Shown: piece by piece, positions 52,069 to 62,295 of the stretch
Layout of the letters: every line of letters begins with the position of its first letter
How positions within the stretch are numbered: the first letter of the stretch is position 1
Source of the DNA: Strigops habroptila
Lineage: Eukaryota > Chordata > Aves > Psittaciformes > Psittacidae
Length of the DNA stretch: 64,000 nt
Direction: 5' to 3'
NCBI RefSeq assembly: GCF_004027225.2
Contig: NC_044296.2
Location: 5,451,943 to 5,515,942 of the forward strand
The notes under the pieces: model-generated
The model's database searches: none
Told to the model about the DNA's origin: nothing
Seen by the model: only the letters and a program-made list of their open reading frames with translations
Made by a program: the position numbers and the translations under genes

Positions 52069-53602
52069 ATGGATCCCTCCAATGGCAGCCGGTTGGACAC
52101 GTGCTTCGGGGTGTTCAACGCCAGCGACGGGCACGACACTGTGCAGAGCAGCATCGCCTCGCCCTGGTTCTCCACCACCTTCGGCCTCATCGGCCTCTGC
52201 TCCAACCTCTTCGCCCTCTGTGTCCTGCTCAGCTCCTCCCGCAAGCTCTCCAGCCAGGCCCGCTCCTCATTCCTCGTCTTCCTCTGCGGGCTGGTGGTCA
52301 CAGACTTCATGGGGCTGCTGGTGACGGCCTCGGTCATCATCCCCTACCACTTCATCAAGTTTGCCTGGGCCAAGGTGGACCCCAGCTGCCACCTCTGCAA
52401 CTTCCTCGGCTTCTCCATGGTCTTCTTCGGGCAGTGCCCGCTGCTGCTGGGGGCCACCATGGCTGGAGAAAGGTTCTTTGGCATCAACCACCCCTTCTCC
52501 CGCTCCACCAGCGTCTCTAAGCGCCGCGCCTGGTCCATCGTGGGGCTGGTGTGGGGCTTCTCCTGCCTGCTGGGGCTGCTGCCGGTGCTGGGGCTGGGGC
52601 GGTACACGCTGCAGTATCCTGGCTCATGGTGCTTCCTCACCCTCCTGCCCGACACCGGAGACATCATCTTCTGCCTGCTCTTCGCTCTGCTGGGCATCTT
52701 CTCTGTGCTGCTTTCCTTCATCTTCAACACGGTGAGCGTGGTGACGCTATGCCGCGTCTACCACGACCGGGAGTCGGTGCAGCGGCGCCGGGACAGCGAG
52801 GTGGAGATGATGGTGCAGCTTCTGGGCATCATGATCATCGCCACCATCTGCTGGATGCCCCTCCTGGTGAGGACCTGGGTTGTGGTGTGTTCCCCCACCT
52901 CCAAGCTCCTAGAGAGGTCTCTGTGCTCCCTCCCTGCCATGTCCCTCCTGGTGAGGACCTGCATGTTGGTGTGTTTCACCCTGCCTCATGCTCCTGGAGA
53001 GGAGTTGGGTCTTCATTTTCCCACCCCCACCATGTCCCTCCTGAGTCTTGGTGTCCCTCCATGCTCCTGGTTATGTTCCAAGTTTGGGGGTGTTGCTCCT
53101 GGTGATGCTCTGGGTCTTGGTGTCCCTCTGCACCCTGTATGTTGGACCTGGGTGATGAGCTCTGGGGCTCAGCACCACACACAGGCAGAGCAGGTCCCCC
53201 AAACCGGCCCAGGATCCCTCTCCAACAGGCTCAATGCCCAGCCTGGACCCTCCTCATCTCTCCCACCCCAAAGCACCTCATGACCTCTGTGTGGACCCCC
53301 GCCCCCACTGATGCCTTTCCCCCTTCTCCCAGATCTTCATCGTGCAGATGGTGCTGCAGCAGCTGCCGGCCAAGGGCCAGATCCAGATGCTACCCATGGA
53401 GACGCAGAAGATGCTGCTCATCTACATCCGCATGGTCACCTGGAATCAGATCCTGGACCCATGGGTCTACATCCTGTTCCGCCGGGCCGTGCTGCAGCGC
53501 ATCTACCCCGGGCTGCGGCCGCGGCCCTCCATCGCCTCCCTCTACCCCGTCCTCAACCTCTCCCTGCGCCGCAAGCTCACCCCCAGCTCTGTCCTGCAGT
53601 AG
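52069..53602 (+). CDS. TBXA2R: Thromboxane A2 receptor (class A GPCR), 2 coding exons
   Basis: Prostanoid receptor for thromboxane A2, coupling mainly to Gq and G12/13 in platelets/thrombocytes and smooth muscle. Coding exons 52069-52866 (266 codons) and 53333-53602 (stop TAG 53600-53602) give 355 aa (human alpha form 343). The intron interrupts TM6 after CWMPLL. Visible features: N-glycosylation sites at Asn5 and Asn17; seven hydrophobic segments; likely disulfide Cys110-Cys188; SWCFL in loop 2; Arg299 in TM7 (the conserved prostanoid-binding Arg); DPWVY at 308-312. The usual E-R-Y of TM3 reads E-R-F (134-136). MDPSNGS aligns with the human start. An in-frame ATG 15 bases upstream would add MGWGD and is less likely. 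The 5' UTR exon probably begins at 51985. Confidence 0.96.
52857..53130 (+). repeat. TBXA2R: Tandem repeat that duplicates the TBXA2R splice donor
   Basis: About 2.5 diverged copies of an 84-90 bp unit, starting at the last coding bases of exon 2. TCCTGGTGAGGACCTG occurs at the true donor (GT at 52867) and again with GT at 52951, exactly 84 bp on. A third, decayed copy begins about 53040. The intron has therefore grown from the exon-donor junction itself. Confidence 0.85.
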
Positions 53603-53761
53603 CGGTCCAGTGTGGGGACAGGAGCAGCCACCTACACCCCGGGGTAACCAACTGTCCCCATCACCTGCACCCACGGGCTCTCTCCACCACCCTACACCCA
53701 AAGGGGTGGCAGCAAGCATGGGGCTGCTCCCCTGCCTTGTCCCCATCCATGTGAGACCCCC

Positions 53762-53767
53762 AATAAA
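53762..53767 (+). terminator. TBXA2R: Polyadenylation signal AATAAA of TBXA2R
   Basis: CCCAATAAAGCTGC lies 160 bp after the TBXA2R stop codon. Confidence 0.88.
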
Positions 53768-53848
53768 GCTGCTCTCTGGGCCCACGTGGGGTGGACACCA
53801 GGGGGGCCATAGAAAGAGGGACAGCTCATGGGCTTCTCCACTCTCTGC

Positions 53849-53854
53849 TTTACT
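53849..53854 (-). terminator. GIPC3: Probable variant polyadenylation signal (AGTAAA) of GIPC3
   Basis: TTTACT on the + strand reads AGTAAA on the minus strand, about 120 bp past the GIPC3 stop. No canonical AATAAA is present on the minus strand between the two convergent genes. Confidence 0.5.
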
Positions 53855-53972
53855 GAGCCACGGCCAACGCGTTTCAGGGTGTGCAAAGGGAAGCTGGTGG
53901 TGGTGGATGGGTGCCCCGCACTGCCCCAGCCTTGGATGCAGCTCCGGCAGGGCAGGATGGGGTCCCCCCACG

Positions 53973-56010
53973 TTACTCCTGCCCCTCTGGGGCGGGGCAG
54001 ACGGCCGCCCAAACCTCGGCCACGAACTCCTGGGGGAAGGCGAAGTCTCCGAGCACCGAGGCCAGGCCATGGGCGAGCTGCGCCGCGCCGGCGCTGTCCT
54101 GCGCCACCTCCACCATGGTCGAGGCTGCAGATGAGAGGAGGGTCAGGAGCGGGTGGGGGTCGGGGGGGGCATCCACTGCCCACCTGCTGCCCCCCTGCTG
54201 CCCCCTCATTACCCCCCCGTCCCCAAGCACACACCCAGCTCACTGTCCCGGATGCCCATGTAACTCTCCAGCAGATCGTCCACCCGACGGGTGGCCTCTT
54301 CCTCGCAGGGGCTGGGCTGAAAGAGGTCAGGGGGTGGTGGCACAGAGTGGGGACCCGCCGGTCCCACCGAGCCGTGCCCATGGGTGCCCCCAGTGAGGCA
54401 CCCGCTGACGCAGGCTCACCCAGGAGCATGGGGCTGCTCATGCACGCCCTGGGCACTGTGTGTGTGTCCAGGGGCCCCGGGTGAAGGGTTCTGGGGGTGG
54501 TTCTGGGGCTCTTACCCCCTCCTCAAGCATGGCCAGGCCCTGTGCCCGCAGCCGCAGCGTCTCCTTCCCGCTGCTCACTCTGCCTTCACCCAGGGCTTTG
54601 CTGCTCCGCGTCCGCTGCCCAATCATGTCTGCAGCCCAAGGCAGGAGGTGAGGGCACACCAGAGCCCCCCCTTCCCCAACCTGACACCTCCCATCCCCGA
54701 CACCCCCATCCCTGGCACGCCCATCCCAGCCCACATGTCCCAGCATCCGATGGTGAACTGTGCAGGGGGATGCTCACAGGCAGTGTGGGTATAGGGATAC
54801 CCATGGGTGCAGGGTGGAGATGCACCCGGCAGTGCACGCAGAGGAGTGGGGTGTCCCCTGGGAGCACAAGTAGGTGTGGGGAACCCCCCAAGGGGTGTCC
54901 CAAGGGGTGACATGGGGCTGGGGAGTGCACATAGGGTGGTGGTTCCTGGGGAGGTGATTGCCCTCCCCTTGGTCCTCCCAGGGGTCCCCCAGGCAGGAGC
55001 AGGGGTGTCTCCCCAACTCACCAAAAGCCTTTTTGGGCTGCACGAGGCGCAGGGTGAAGGGCTGAGCCCGAGGCAGCTCCCGCAGCATCCGCGCCACCTC
55101 GTAGTGCCGGCAGCCCACGATGGTGTGGTCATTGATGGCCTCGATGCTGTCCCCGACACACACCGCCTGGATCCGGTTGATGATGCTCCCCTCCTTGATC
55201 CTCTGGGGACAGGGGGATACAGTGACACGGTGGCACCAGGGGAAAGACAGACTGACATAGCCCCCATCCCACCCCACACACAAACCCCTCCACGGCCAGG
55301 CAGGGCCCTCCCCACAGTGGGGGAAACCCTTAGGAAGGTGATGGGGGGAGCACAGTTCCTGGGATGGGGTCACCCTGCAGGCCCCAGGGCAGCCCCCCCG
55401 GTGGGGGTGGGGGGGTCACCTTAATGAAAGCATAACCAGCCCCGTTGTCAGTGATGGTGAGGCCAAGCGCGTCCTCCGTCTTGGTCACCTCCACCTCCTT
55501 CGTCTCGCCCCGGACGTGGGCGAAGATGAAGTCCTCCAGCCCGATCTGTCCCCCCAGCAGCTTCTGCATGTCCACTTTGTGCGTGTTGAGCGTGCAGAAG
55601 AGGATCTGCCCCAGGGAGCCCCATGTCAGTTGCTGGGCACCCTCCGGCAGGGCAGGGGAGGGGACATTGGTGGTGCCAGGGCAGGAGCCACCCATGGAGC
55701 AGAAGGGTCCGGGGGGCACCCAGGGCCCAGCCCCTGCCCACGCCTCCCTCACCTCAGTGGGCGAGATGCCGAAGACCTCCGCGATTTTGGCGTAGAGCTC
55801 CTTGACGTTGGTGAAGCCCTCGATGCGCCCCGTGGGGCTGCCGTGCGCCAGCTGTGTGTGGAACACCAGCCTGGGGCGGGCGCGGGGGGCACGGGGTGCC
55901 GGGGGGCCCTCCGCTGGGGGGGGCTCGGGGGCGCCCACCGCCTGCCCCACGCCGTTCTCCATGGGGCTGCCCTGGGGGGGCTGCCGGCCGTGTCTGCCCG
56001 TGCGCCGCAT
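53973..56010 (-). CDS. GIPC3: GIPC PDZ-domain family member 3, 6 exons
   Basis: Cytoplasmic adaptor that links PDZ-ligand cargo to myosin VI; loss of the human gene causes hearing loss. Exons on the minus strand: 56010-55753, 55605-55420, 55202-55022, 54628-54516, 54316-54235, 54124-53973 (stop TAA 53975-53973). Phases match and give 323 aa. The N-terminal GH1 region contains [20 protein letters not shown]; the PDZ domain (about 121-203) contains [10 protein letters not shown] and the [10 protein letters not shown] helix; the C-terminal GH2 region contains [13 protein letters not shown] and [16 protein letters not shown] second in-frame ATG at 55962 (MENGVGQ) would give 307 aa, nearer human (312). 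The upstream ATG has a purine at -3, the downstream one does not, so the start is unsettled. The donor of exon 5 is GTGTGT, weaker than the others. Confidence 0.95.
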
Positions 56011-57004
56011 CACTGCCCGCGCTGCTCAATTATAGATGGTGCTGGGCCGAAAGGTGATCCCGGCGCTGGGAACCTGAGCCAGGCCAAGGGATCGGGTGAG
56101 CTCTGCCACGCACAATGGGCCCCAGCTGTGGCAAGGGGCTCAGGGCCAGCACCCCCAGCTCCACACCCCAAACCCCTGGGATTAGGCCAGGAGCAGCTCC
56201 AAAGCCAGCTCCAAGCATTAACACGCTGAGCCCAGAACAGGCCCTGGCTCCATCGCACCCTTCGCAGCTGCAGTGAGGAGCTCAGGGCCATCATGAGCTG
56301 CTTCAGCGTGTGCCCACAGCCCAGAATCCCCCGTGTGCTGGGCAGCATCAAAAGGAGCATGAGCAGCAGGTTATGGAGGTGATCCTGCCCCCTGCCCCTC
56401 TACTCTGCTCTGGTGAGGCTCCACTTGCAGCACTGTGTGCACTTCTGGTGTCCCCAACATAAGAAGGACACGAAGCTGCTGGAGCCAGTCCAGAGGAGGC
56501 CACAAGGATGCTCAGGGGCTGGAGCAGCTCCCGTATGGAGACAGGCTGAGAACATTGGGGCTGTTCAGCTGGAGAAGAGAAGCTGCGTGGAGACCTCAGA
56601 GCAGCTCCCAGTGTCTGAAGGGGGCTACAAGGATGCTGGGGAGGGACTCTTCATCAGGGAGTGTAGTGATAGAACAAGGGGTGATGGGTTTAAACTGAAA
56701 CAGGGGAAGTTCAGGTTAGAGATAAGGCAGAAGCTCTTCCCTGTGAGGGTGCTGAGGCGCTGGCACAGACTTTTCCCAGAGAAGCTGTGGCTGCCCCATC
56801 CCTGGCAGTGCTCAAGGCCAGGTTGGACACAGGGGCTTGGAGCAACCTGCTCTAGTGGAAGGTGTCCCTGCCCGTGGCAGAGGGGTGGAACTGGAGGAGC
56901 TTTAAGGTCCCTTTCAGCACAAACCAGGCTGGGATTCTAATACCCTGGCTTCTGCACCCCAAAATCCCTGGGATCTTAGATACAAGCGTGAGCATACTGA
57001 GCCC
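56011..57004. other. GIPC3-HMG20B intergenic region
   Basis: Contains the GIPC3 upstream region, which is less CpG-rich than the other promoters here, and a CR1 (56372-56941). Nothing else was recognised. Confidence 0.6.
56372..56941 (+). mobile_element. CR1 3' part
   Basis: Sense CR1 from GGTGATCCTGCCCCCTGCCC, through GGTGTCCCCAACATAAGAAG (end of ORF2), to the tail CTGGGATTCTAATA. It is a diverged relative of the long antisense copy at 12771-14060, fused to a 3' end of the other subtype. Confidence 0.92.
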
Positions 57005-57023
57005 AGGCTGGTTTTCTCCAGTA

Positions 57024-57029
57024 TTTATT
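57024..57029 (-). terminator. HMG20B: Polyadenylation signal AATAAA of HMG20B
   Basis: TTTATT on the + strand (in CAGTATTTATTTGC) gives AATAAA on the minus strand, about 915 bp past the HMG20B stop codon. Confidence 0.75.
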
Positions 57030-57943
57030 TGCTCCGTCTCCAATCCCAAGCCAAGCAGCCACCAGAAGATGGCAACCAGGAGACTCAACAGAGCCCAGAC
57101 CTCACAGGCAAGAGCCAAGCAGTCGCAGCCCGGCGCCAGGTGAAACCCAGGCCTTGATCCACGTTGTGCTAAGTAAGAAAATAAGACACTCTCTAATTAC
57201 AGTCTGAGATTGGTGAGAGGCAGCCCTGGGGAGGGCAGGGCTGGGACACAGCCGCCAGCGTGGTGGTCCCAGTGTCAGATGGGCTTGGGCAGGAGCCCAG
57301 AGCCTGTGCACGGGCTCAGGCCCAGCTCCTCCTCCAAAATGAAGATTACTTTGTCTTCGCCTCCGCTGGTGCAGAGGGCAGGAGCTGCCCTGCTTGGTCC
57401 CAGAGCCAGAGGGAAGAGGTGACAGGCAGGGGGCTGAAGGCACCCATGGAGAGGATTAAATAAAGCAAGAGGTGGGCAGAAGGGAACGTGCCACCTCAGC
57501 ACTGCAGGACAAGGGAGCAAGAGGCTCCCTTGGCTGTTCCAGGGGCCAGGAGGTACCTGGCTGCTTCCCTTCCAGCACAGGCCAGTTAAAAGCAGCTGCT
57601 ATGGCACACTGGAAGAGGCTGTAACCCACAGGCACCTCATCCAGCACCGAAGAGCCTTTGGGGTGTCTCTGAGCTGGAGCAGCAGGAGCTGGGGGGCTCA
57701 CAGTGAGTGGGGGGGTGCTCACAGCCACCACACCACGTCCCTCACAGCCCTGTCACCGTTTGGTCCCCAGAAGGTCGAGGTCCTCAGAGATGGTGCCCCA
57801 GGGCCAGGGGGTCCCCGCTCACGCCTCCAGCGAGGGGTGGAGAGGGAAGAACCGGACCACCAGCAGAGACTGTCCCTCGTGTGAGCTCCAAGGGACAGGG
57901 CCAGGGTCCGGCCAGCCCCGGGCTCCGCAGGGACTGGTCCCCT
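57030..57943 (-). other. HMG20B: HMG20B 3' UTR
   Basis: Sequence between the HMG20B stop (57946-57944) and its polyadenylation signal. No repeat was recognised. An AATAAA on the + strand at 57459-57464 has no gene to serve. Confidence 0.65.
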
Positions 57944-60900
57944 TCACAAGTGTTCGCTGAAGAGGGAGGAAAGCAAAGCTGAGATACAGGGGGGAAGCTT
58001 CTTTCTCCACAGCTCTGGAGCAGCTCCAAGCCCCCCTCTATCCCCCTCTTCGCTGCTCATGGGCTGCCCCAGTGCTCCCAGTGCTCACCAGGACACACGG
58101 GACAGCAGCTCACCTGGCTATCCGGGACAGGATCTCCTTGATGCGCACCACCAGTTTCTCATGCTGCAGTGGGTTGCTCTCGATGGCACTGTGAAGTTTG
58201 GCCATGTAGAAGTCCAGAGTGCTCAGTGTGGGGGTCTCCCCAGTGCCTGTGGGGTAGAAGCCCAGTTAAGCAGGGCGAGTACGTCTCCATCGAGCCTGGC
58301 CCAGCCCATCAGTGCTGGTGACAGGACCCTGAATCCTGCAGCAGGAGAGCACCCACACCAACACAAGCCCAGGAACAAAAGGATATGGACTGATCTCTGC
58401 CTTGTGGGCACAAGGGTGACTATAGCTCAAGAGGAAGACGGTTCCCAGCCTGCCCCACCCCACTATAGGGGAGCCACCTGACTGCCACATCCCTGGGCAC
58501 CCCAAAGTGCTCCAGAATCCAACTCCACCACCAGATGAGTGTCTACCACCACCCCGTTGCCCTGCTCATACCACATGCAGAGCTCCAAGGTGCCTCTCTG
58601 CAGGTCCCCACGGCCACCCCGAACTCACCAGGGATGGGGAGGGAGGCGAAGCTGGCGGTGAGGGCCTGGCGCACAGACTGGAGCTGCTGCTGCAAGGCCA
58701 GAGTCTGCCTCTCCTCCTGGGCCAGCTCCTGCTCCAGCTTCTCCTTGGCACAGTTCATGCTCTCTGTGTGCTTCTGCAGGATGGCATTCTGCTCCTCAAA
58801 CTCCGTGTTCATCTTCCGCAGGCGCCGCAGCTCAGCCTCCCGCGCTGCCGGGACCACATCGTGTCAGCGGGGACATCCCCGGCTCTCCCGTATCCCAAAC
58901 CCATGGAACCCCAGCCTGGGTTGGGCTGGAAGAGACACTAAAGCTGAGCCAGTCCCAACCCCCTGCCATGGGCAGGGACACCTTCCGCTAGAGCAGGTTG
59001 CTCCAAGCCCCTGGGTCCAACCTGGCCTTGAACACTGCCAGGGATGGGGCAGCCACAGCTTCTCTGGGAAAAGTCTGTGCCAGCGCCTCAGCACCCTCAC
59101 AGGGAAGAGCTTCTGCCTCAGAGCTCATCTCAATCTCCCCTCTGGCAGGTTAAAGCCATTCCCCTTGGCCTGTCCCTCCAGACCCTTGCCCAAAGCCCCT
59201 CTCCAGGTTTCTTGTAGCCCCTTTAGGCACTGGAGCTGCTCTAAGGTCTCCCCTTAAGGAGCCTTCTCTTCTCAATCCCTTCCCCAAGACACGACTCATC
59301 CAAGAGGCTCAGCATTACCAACCCCAGGCTCCAGCCAGGCTCCAGTCCCTGTATCCAACCTCACCAGGGACCTTCCACAGCCTGGATCCCGCAGCCAGTG
59401 CCAGCCATGGTCCTGCCCCACAGGATGCAGGCTGTTCCCCCCACAAGCTGCTGCAAGCACCAGCAGCCCCCACCCCAGAGCCCAGCCCCTCACCTTTGTT
59501 TTGGTCCAAGAACTCCTCTGTGAAGATGGGCACGTCGAAGGTGGAAAAGGTGTCACTGCACTCACCAGCCTGGGGGACGGATCAGGCAGGGCTGAGCACA
59601 CCCAAGGGGACCCCATTTCCTTGGGGCTGGGCACACAGAAGGCACAGGGACAGGGCAAGGGGTGCCCCAGTTTCCCCCCACACTGGCAGACCTGCTGGGG
59701 CCTTACCTTGTGTGGGTGCCCGTTCAGCAAGGTGTTTGCTGCTGCAGAGCCCATGTCCTCTGGAAAAGAGGGAGAAGATTCCCCCTAAGAACCAGCCCAG
59801 CAGCCCCCAGAGGCTCTGGCAGCACTTGGCCAGGTCCTGACGGTGCCTCCAGCAGCCACTGCTCCCCAAACCCACCTTTTTTGATCTTTTTCTCCTGGAT
59901 CTTCTCCGTGCACATCTTGTAGGCTTCTGACTGCTGGTATTCCCGCAGCTCCTTCATGTACTGCTGCTTCTCCCGCTCTGCTTCATCCAGGTACCGCTGT
60001 GGGCACAGAGGGGCCTCAGCCTGGCCCCGGGCTCCCAGGGAGCTGCTTGACCCCCTTCCCCACTACTCAAGGCTTCTGCTGCCCACCCCACCAGTACTGG
60101 GACAAGCAAGCAGAGGGGTTTGGGGTGGAGGCCAGTACCTGCTTCTCTGAGAGCTGCAGCTTGCTCCACTCAGCCCCCAGCATCTTGGTGATCTCCGGGA
60201 AGGGCAGGTCAGGATGCTGTGTGCGGATCTGCTCACGCCGCTCGTTCAGGAAGCGCACGTAGCCCGTAACCGGGGCTTTAGGGCCGTTGGGAAGGATCTT
60301 CTTCCTCTTCTTGCCCTTGGGCCAACCTCTCTTCTTCACCGGCTGGCATCCAGCAAAGGGAAAGGAACAAGCCATCAACAAGCCCAAGGATCAGAGCACA
60401 TGATGCCTTCACACCGCAGGACACAAGAGCAGCACGTGGAGCCTCCCGGGCTCCCATCCCACGAGGAATGGTCAAGGACCCCTTGAGGGTCACTTGGCTG
60501 TGCCCAGGCTGCTGAAAGGCGAGTGGAGGCACAGCCCCAGGCTGGGCAACCTGTGTAGGGAGGGATGAAGGCACCAAAACTCACCTCCTCTTCACCGTGT
60601 GGCTTCTCACCACTCGTTCGTGCCGCCTCTCCCTTCTCCTGCTTGATGGCCACCAGGAAGTTTCCATGCTGAGCTTTGCCTGTGGCATGTCTGCAGCCAG
60701 AGAGTGCCCATCAGAAAGGGCTGGGGAACTGCTGGGACCAGTGGTGACACCTCCCCCAGCTCCTGCCCATGCCTCAACAGCCTCCAAACCTGCCACCAGC
60801 CCTGGAGCCCCTGCTCCCCAGTGATGGGAGGCCACAGTTGAGTTGATGGTGCTCAAGCAAAGCCCAGCACCAGGCAGTCCTGGGCACAAAAAGCTGCCCC

Positions 60901-62269
60901 AAAGTCCAGGGATGACCCTGGATCTGTCAATGACATTTGGAAGGGGAGCAGCAGGTGCAGGTCCTGCTTTTGAGGACAGGTAACAGCGATGGTCACATCC
61001 CTGCTCACACACACCTCAGCAAGGAGTCCCAAACGGCACGAACCAGTTGATCCTCCTCAGCAAGGGAGGAGAAGCTGTAGGGGTTTGGATCCTGGCTCCA
61101 GGGAAGCATCACCCACACCCAGCACAAGCACTACCAGGGATAAGGAGAAGCCTCAAGGCAGAGAATGAGGGCAGGGCACCGGCGCTGGCTTGACCCACTC
61201 CAGCCACAACTGCTCCATCAGGTTCCTGCCACCGCCACCGAGACGCACCAAGCGGCTCTAACACAGGGTCCAAAGCCCCTCTCCAGGTTTCCTGGAGCCC
61301 CTTTAGGCACTGGAGCTGCTCTAAGGTCTCCCCTTCAGGAGCCTTCTCTTCTCCAGGCTGCCCCAGCCCAGCTCTCTCAGCCTGGCTCCAGAGCAGAGCT
61401 GCTCCAGCCCTCGCAGGAGCTCCAGGGCCTCCTCTGGCCTCGTTCCAACAGCTCCACGTCCCTCTTGTGCTGCTGCCCCAGAGCTGGATGGAATCACCAG
61501 ATTGCGCCCAGTTGCAGAGCAGGGCTGGGGGGAGCCATGGCTGGGAATGCACTGACACCCTCCACCACCAGATCTCTGCCTTCCCCCCTCCCTGATGCAG
61601 ATTCCTCACATGCCTGAGGATGCTTTAAAAAGTAAAGTTATTTCAGGCAAAATTCCTCCTCTTATCACAGCCTCCCCCATCCGCTTTGCTCTGGCATCCA
61701 CCTTGGAGGCACCAAACCCCCAGCTCTTAACCCTCTGCCAGGAGGTACCATGGTCGATGCCAGCTTAGAATCCCAGTCTGGTTTGGGCTGGAAGGGTCCA
61801 ACCCAGCTCCAACCCCTGCCCCGGGCAGGGACACCTTCCACTAGAGCAGGTTGCTCCAAGCCCCTGTGTCCAACCTGGCCTTGAACACTGCCAGGGATGG
61901 GGCAGCCACAGCTTCTCTGGGCACCCTGTGCCAGCGCCTCAGCACCCTCACAGGGAAGAGCTTCTGCCCAAGAGCTCATCTCAATCTCCCCTCTGGCAGG
62001 TTAAAGCCATTCCCTTGCCCTGGTCCCTCGGGACTGCAAGTTAAGACCTCGCTGGTTTCACCTCCGGAGATGCTTCACTCCCAGCGGGTCTCGCCGAGCA
62101 CCGAGCCCGACAGCGCTGCGGACGGGGGGAACCCCCAGAAGGCGCAGAGGCCCCCGGAGCCCGCACAGCACCGCCGGGACACGGGGCGGGCGACGGGGGC
62201 AGCCCGCGGCACTGGGGGGGGCGGCACTTACAGCATCCCGGCCGGCAGCTGCTTGGCGCTGTGAGCCAT
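57944..62269 (-). CDS. HMG20B: HMG-box protein 20B (BRAF35), 9 coding exons
   Basis: DNA-binding subunit of the LSD1-CoREST-HDAC (BHC) repressor complex that silences neuronal genes. Minus-strand exons: 62269-62232, 60690-60585, 60342-60139, 59996-59876, 59759-59707, 59569-59494, 58844-58629, 58246-58114, 57956-57944. Phases match; 319 aa (human 317). Features: a SUMO-type motif IKQE with Lys29; a basic stretch [13 protein letters not shown]; the HMG box from about 68 to 138 ([35 protein letters not shown]); the segment [17 protein letters not shown]; then a long coiled coil (about 197-270, [12 protein letters not shown] to [11 protein letters not shown]) used to bind partners; and the end RIASEHL. 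The last coding exon has only 13 coding bases. The ATG exon is preceded by an acceptor-like TGTCCCTCAG, so the first exon is probably non-coding. Confidence 0.96.
58903..59275 (-). mobile_element. CR1 3' fragment in HMG20B intron 6
   Basis: Minus-strand CR1, so co-directional with HMG20B. It runs from the worn tail complement (CCCATGGAACCCCAGCCTGG) to CTTAAGGAGCCTTCTCTTCT. Its 3' end lies about 58 bp upstream, in gene terms, of the exon 7 acceptor. Confidence 0.92.
61268..61490 (-). mobile_element. CR1 internal fragment
   Basis: Minus-strand CR1: CCAAAGCCCCTCTCCAGGTT, CTTTAGGCACTGGAGCTGCT, AGGAGCCTTCTCTTCTCCAG, to CGTCCCTCTTGTGCTGCTGC. It carries the part of CR1 that is missing from the neighbouring fragment at 61766-62030, but lies on the wrong side of it, so the two are separate insertions or were rearranged. 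Confidence 0.9.
61766..62030 (-). mobile_element. CR1 3'-end fragment
   Basis: Minus-strand CR1 from the tail complement AGAATCCCAGTCTGGTTTGG to GGCAGGTTAAAGCCATTCCC. Truncated at its 5' side about 200 bp from HMG20B exon 1. Confidence 0.92.
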
Positions 62270-62295
62270 GGTCCGAGCTCCGGGGTCCGCGCCCT

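Larger units (their letters stand above)
60691..62231 (-). other. HMG20B: HMG20B intron 1
   Basis: 1.5 kb with two CR1 fragments (61268-61490 and 61766-62030). The rest is unique sequence without recognisable exons. Confidence 0.7.

Noticed and set aside
57459-57464. AATAAA on the + strand within the HMG20B 3' UTR
   Set aside because: No + strand gene ends here; it falls inside the transcribed part of a minus-strand gene.
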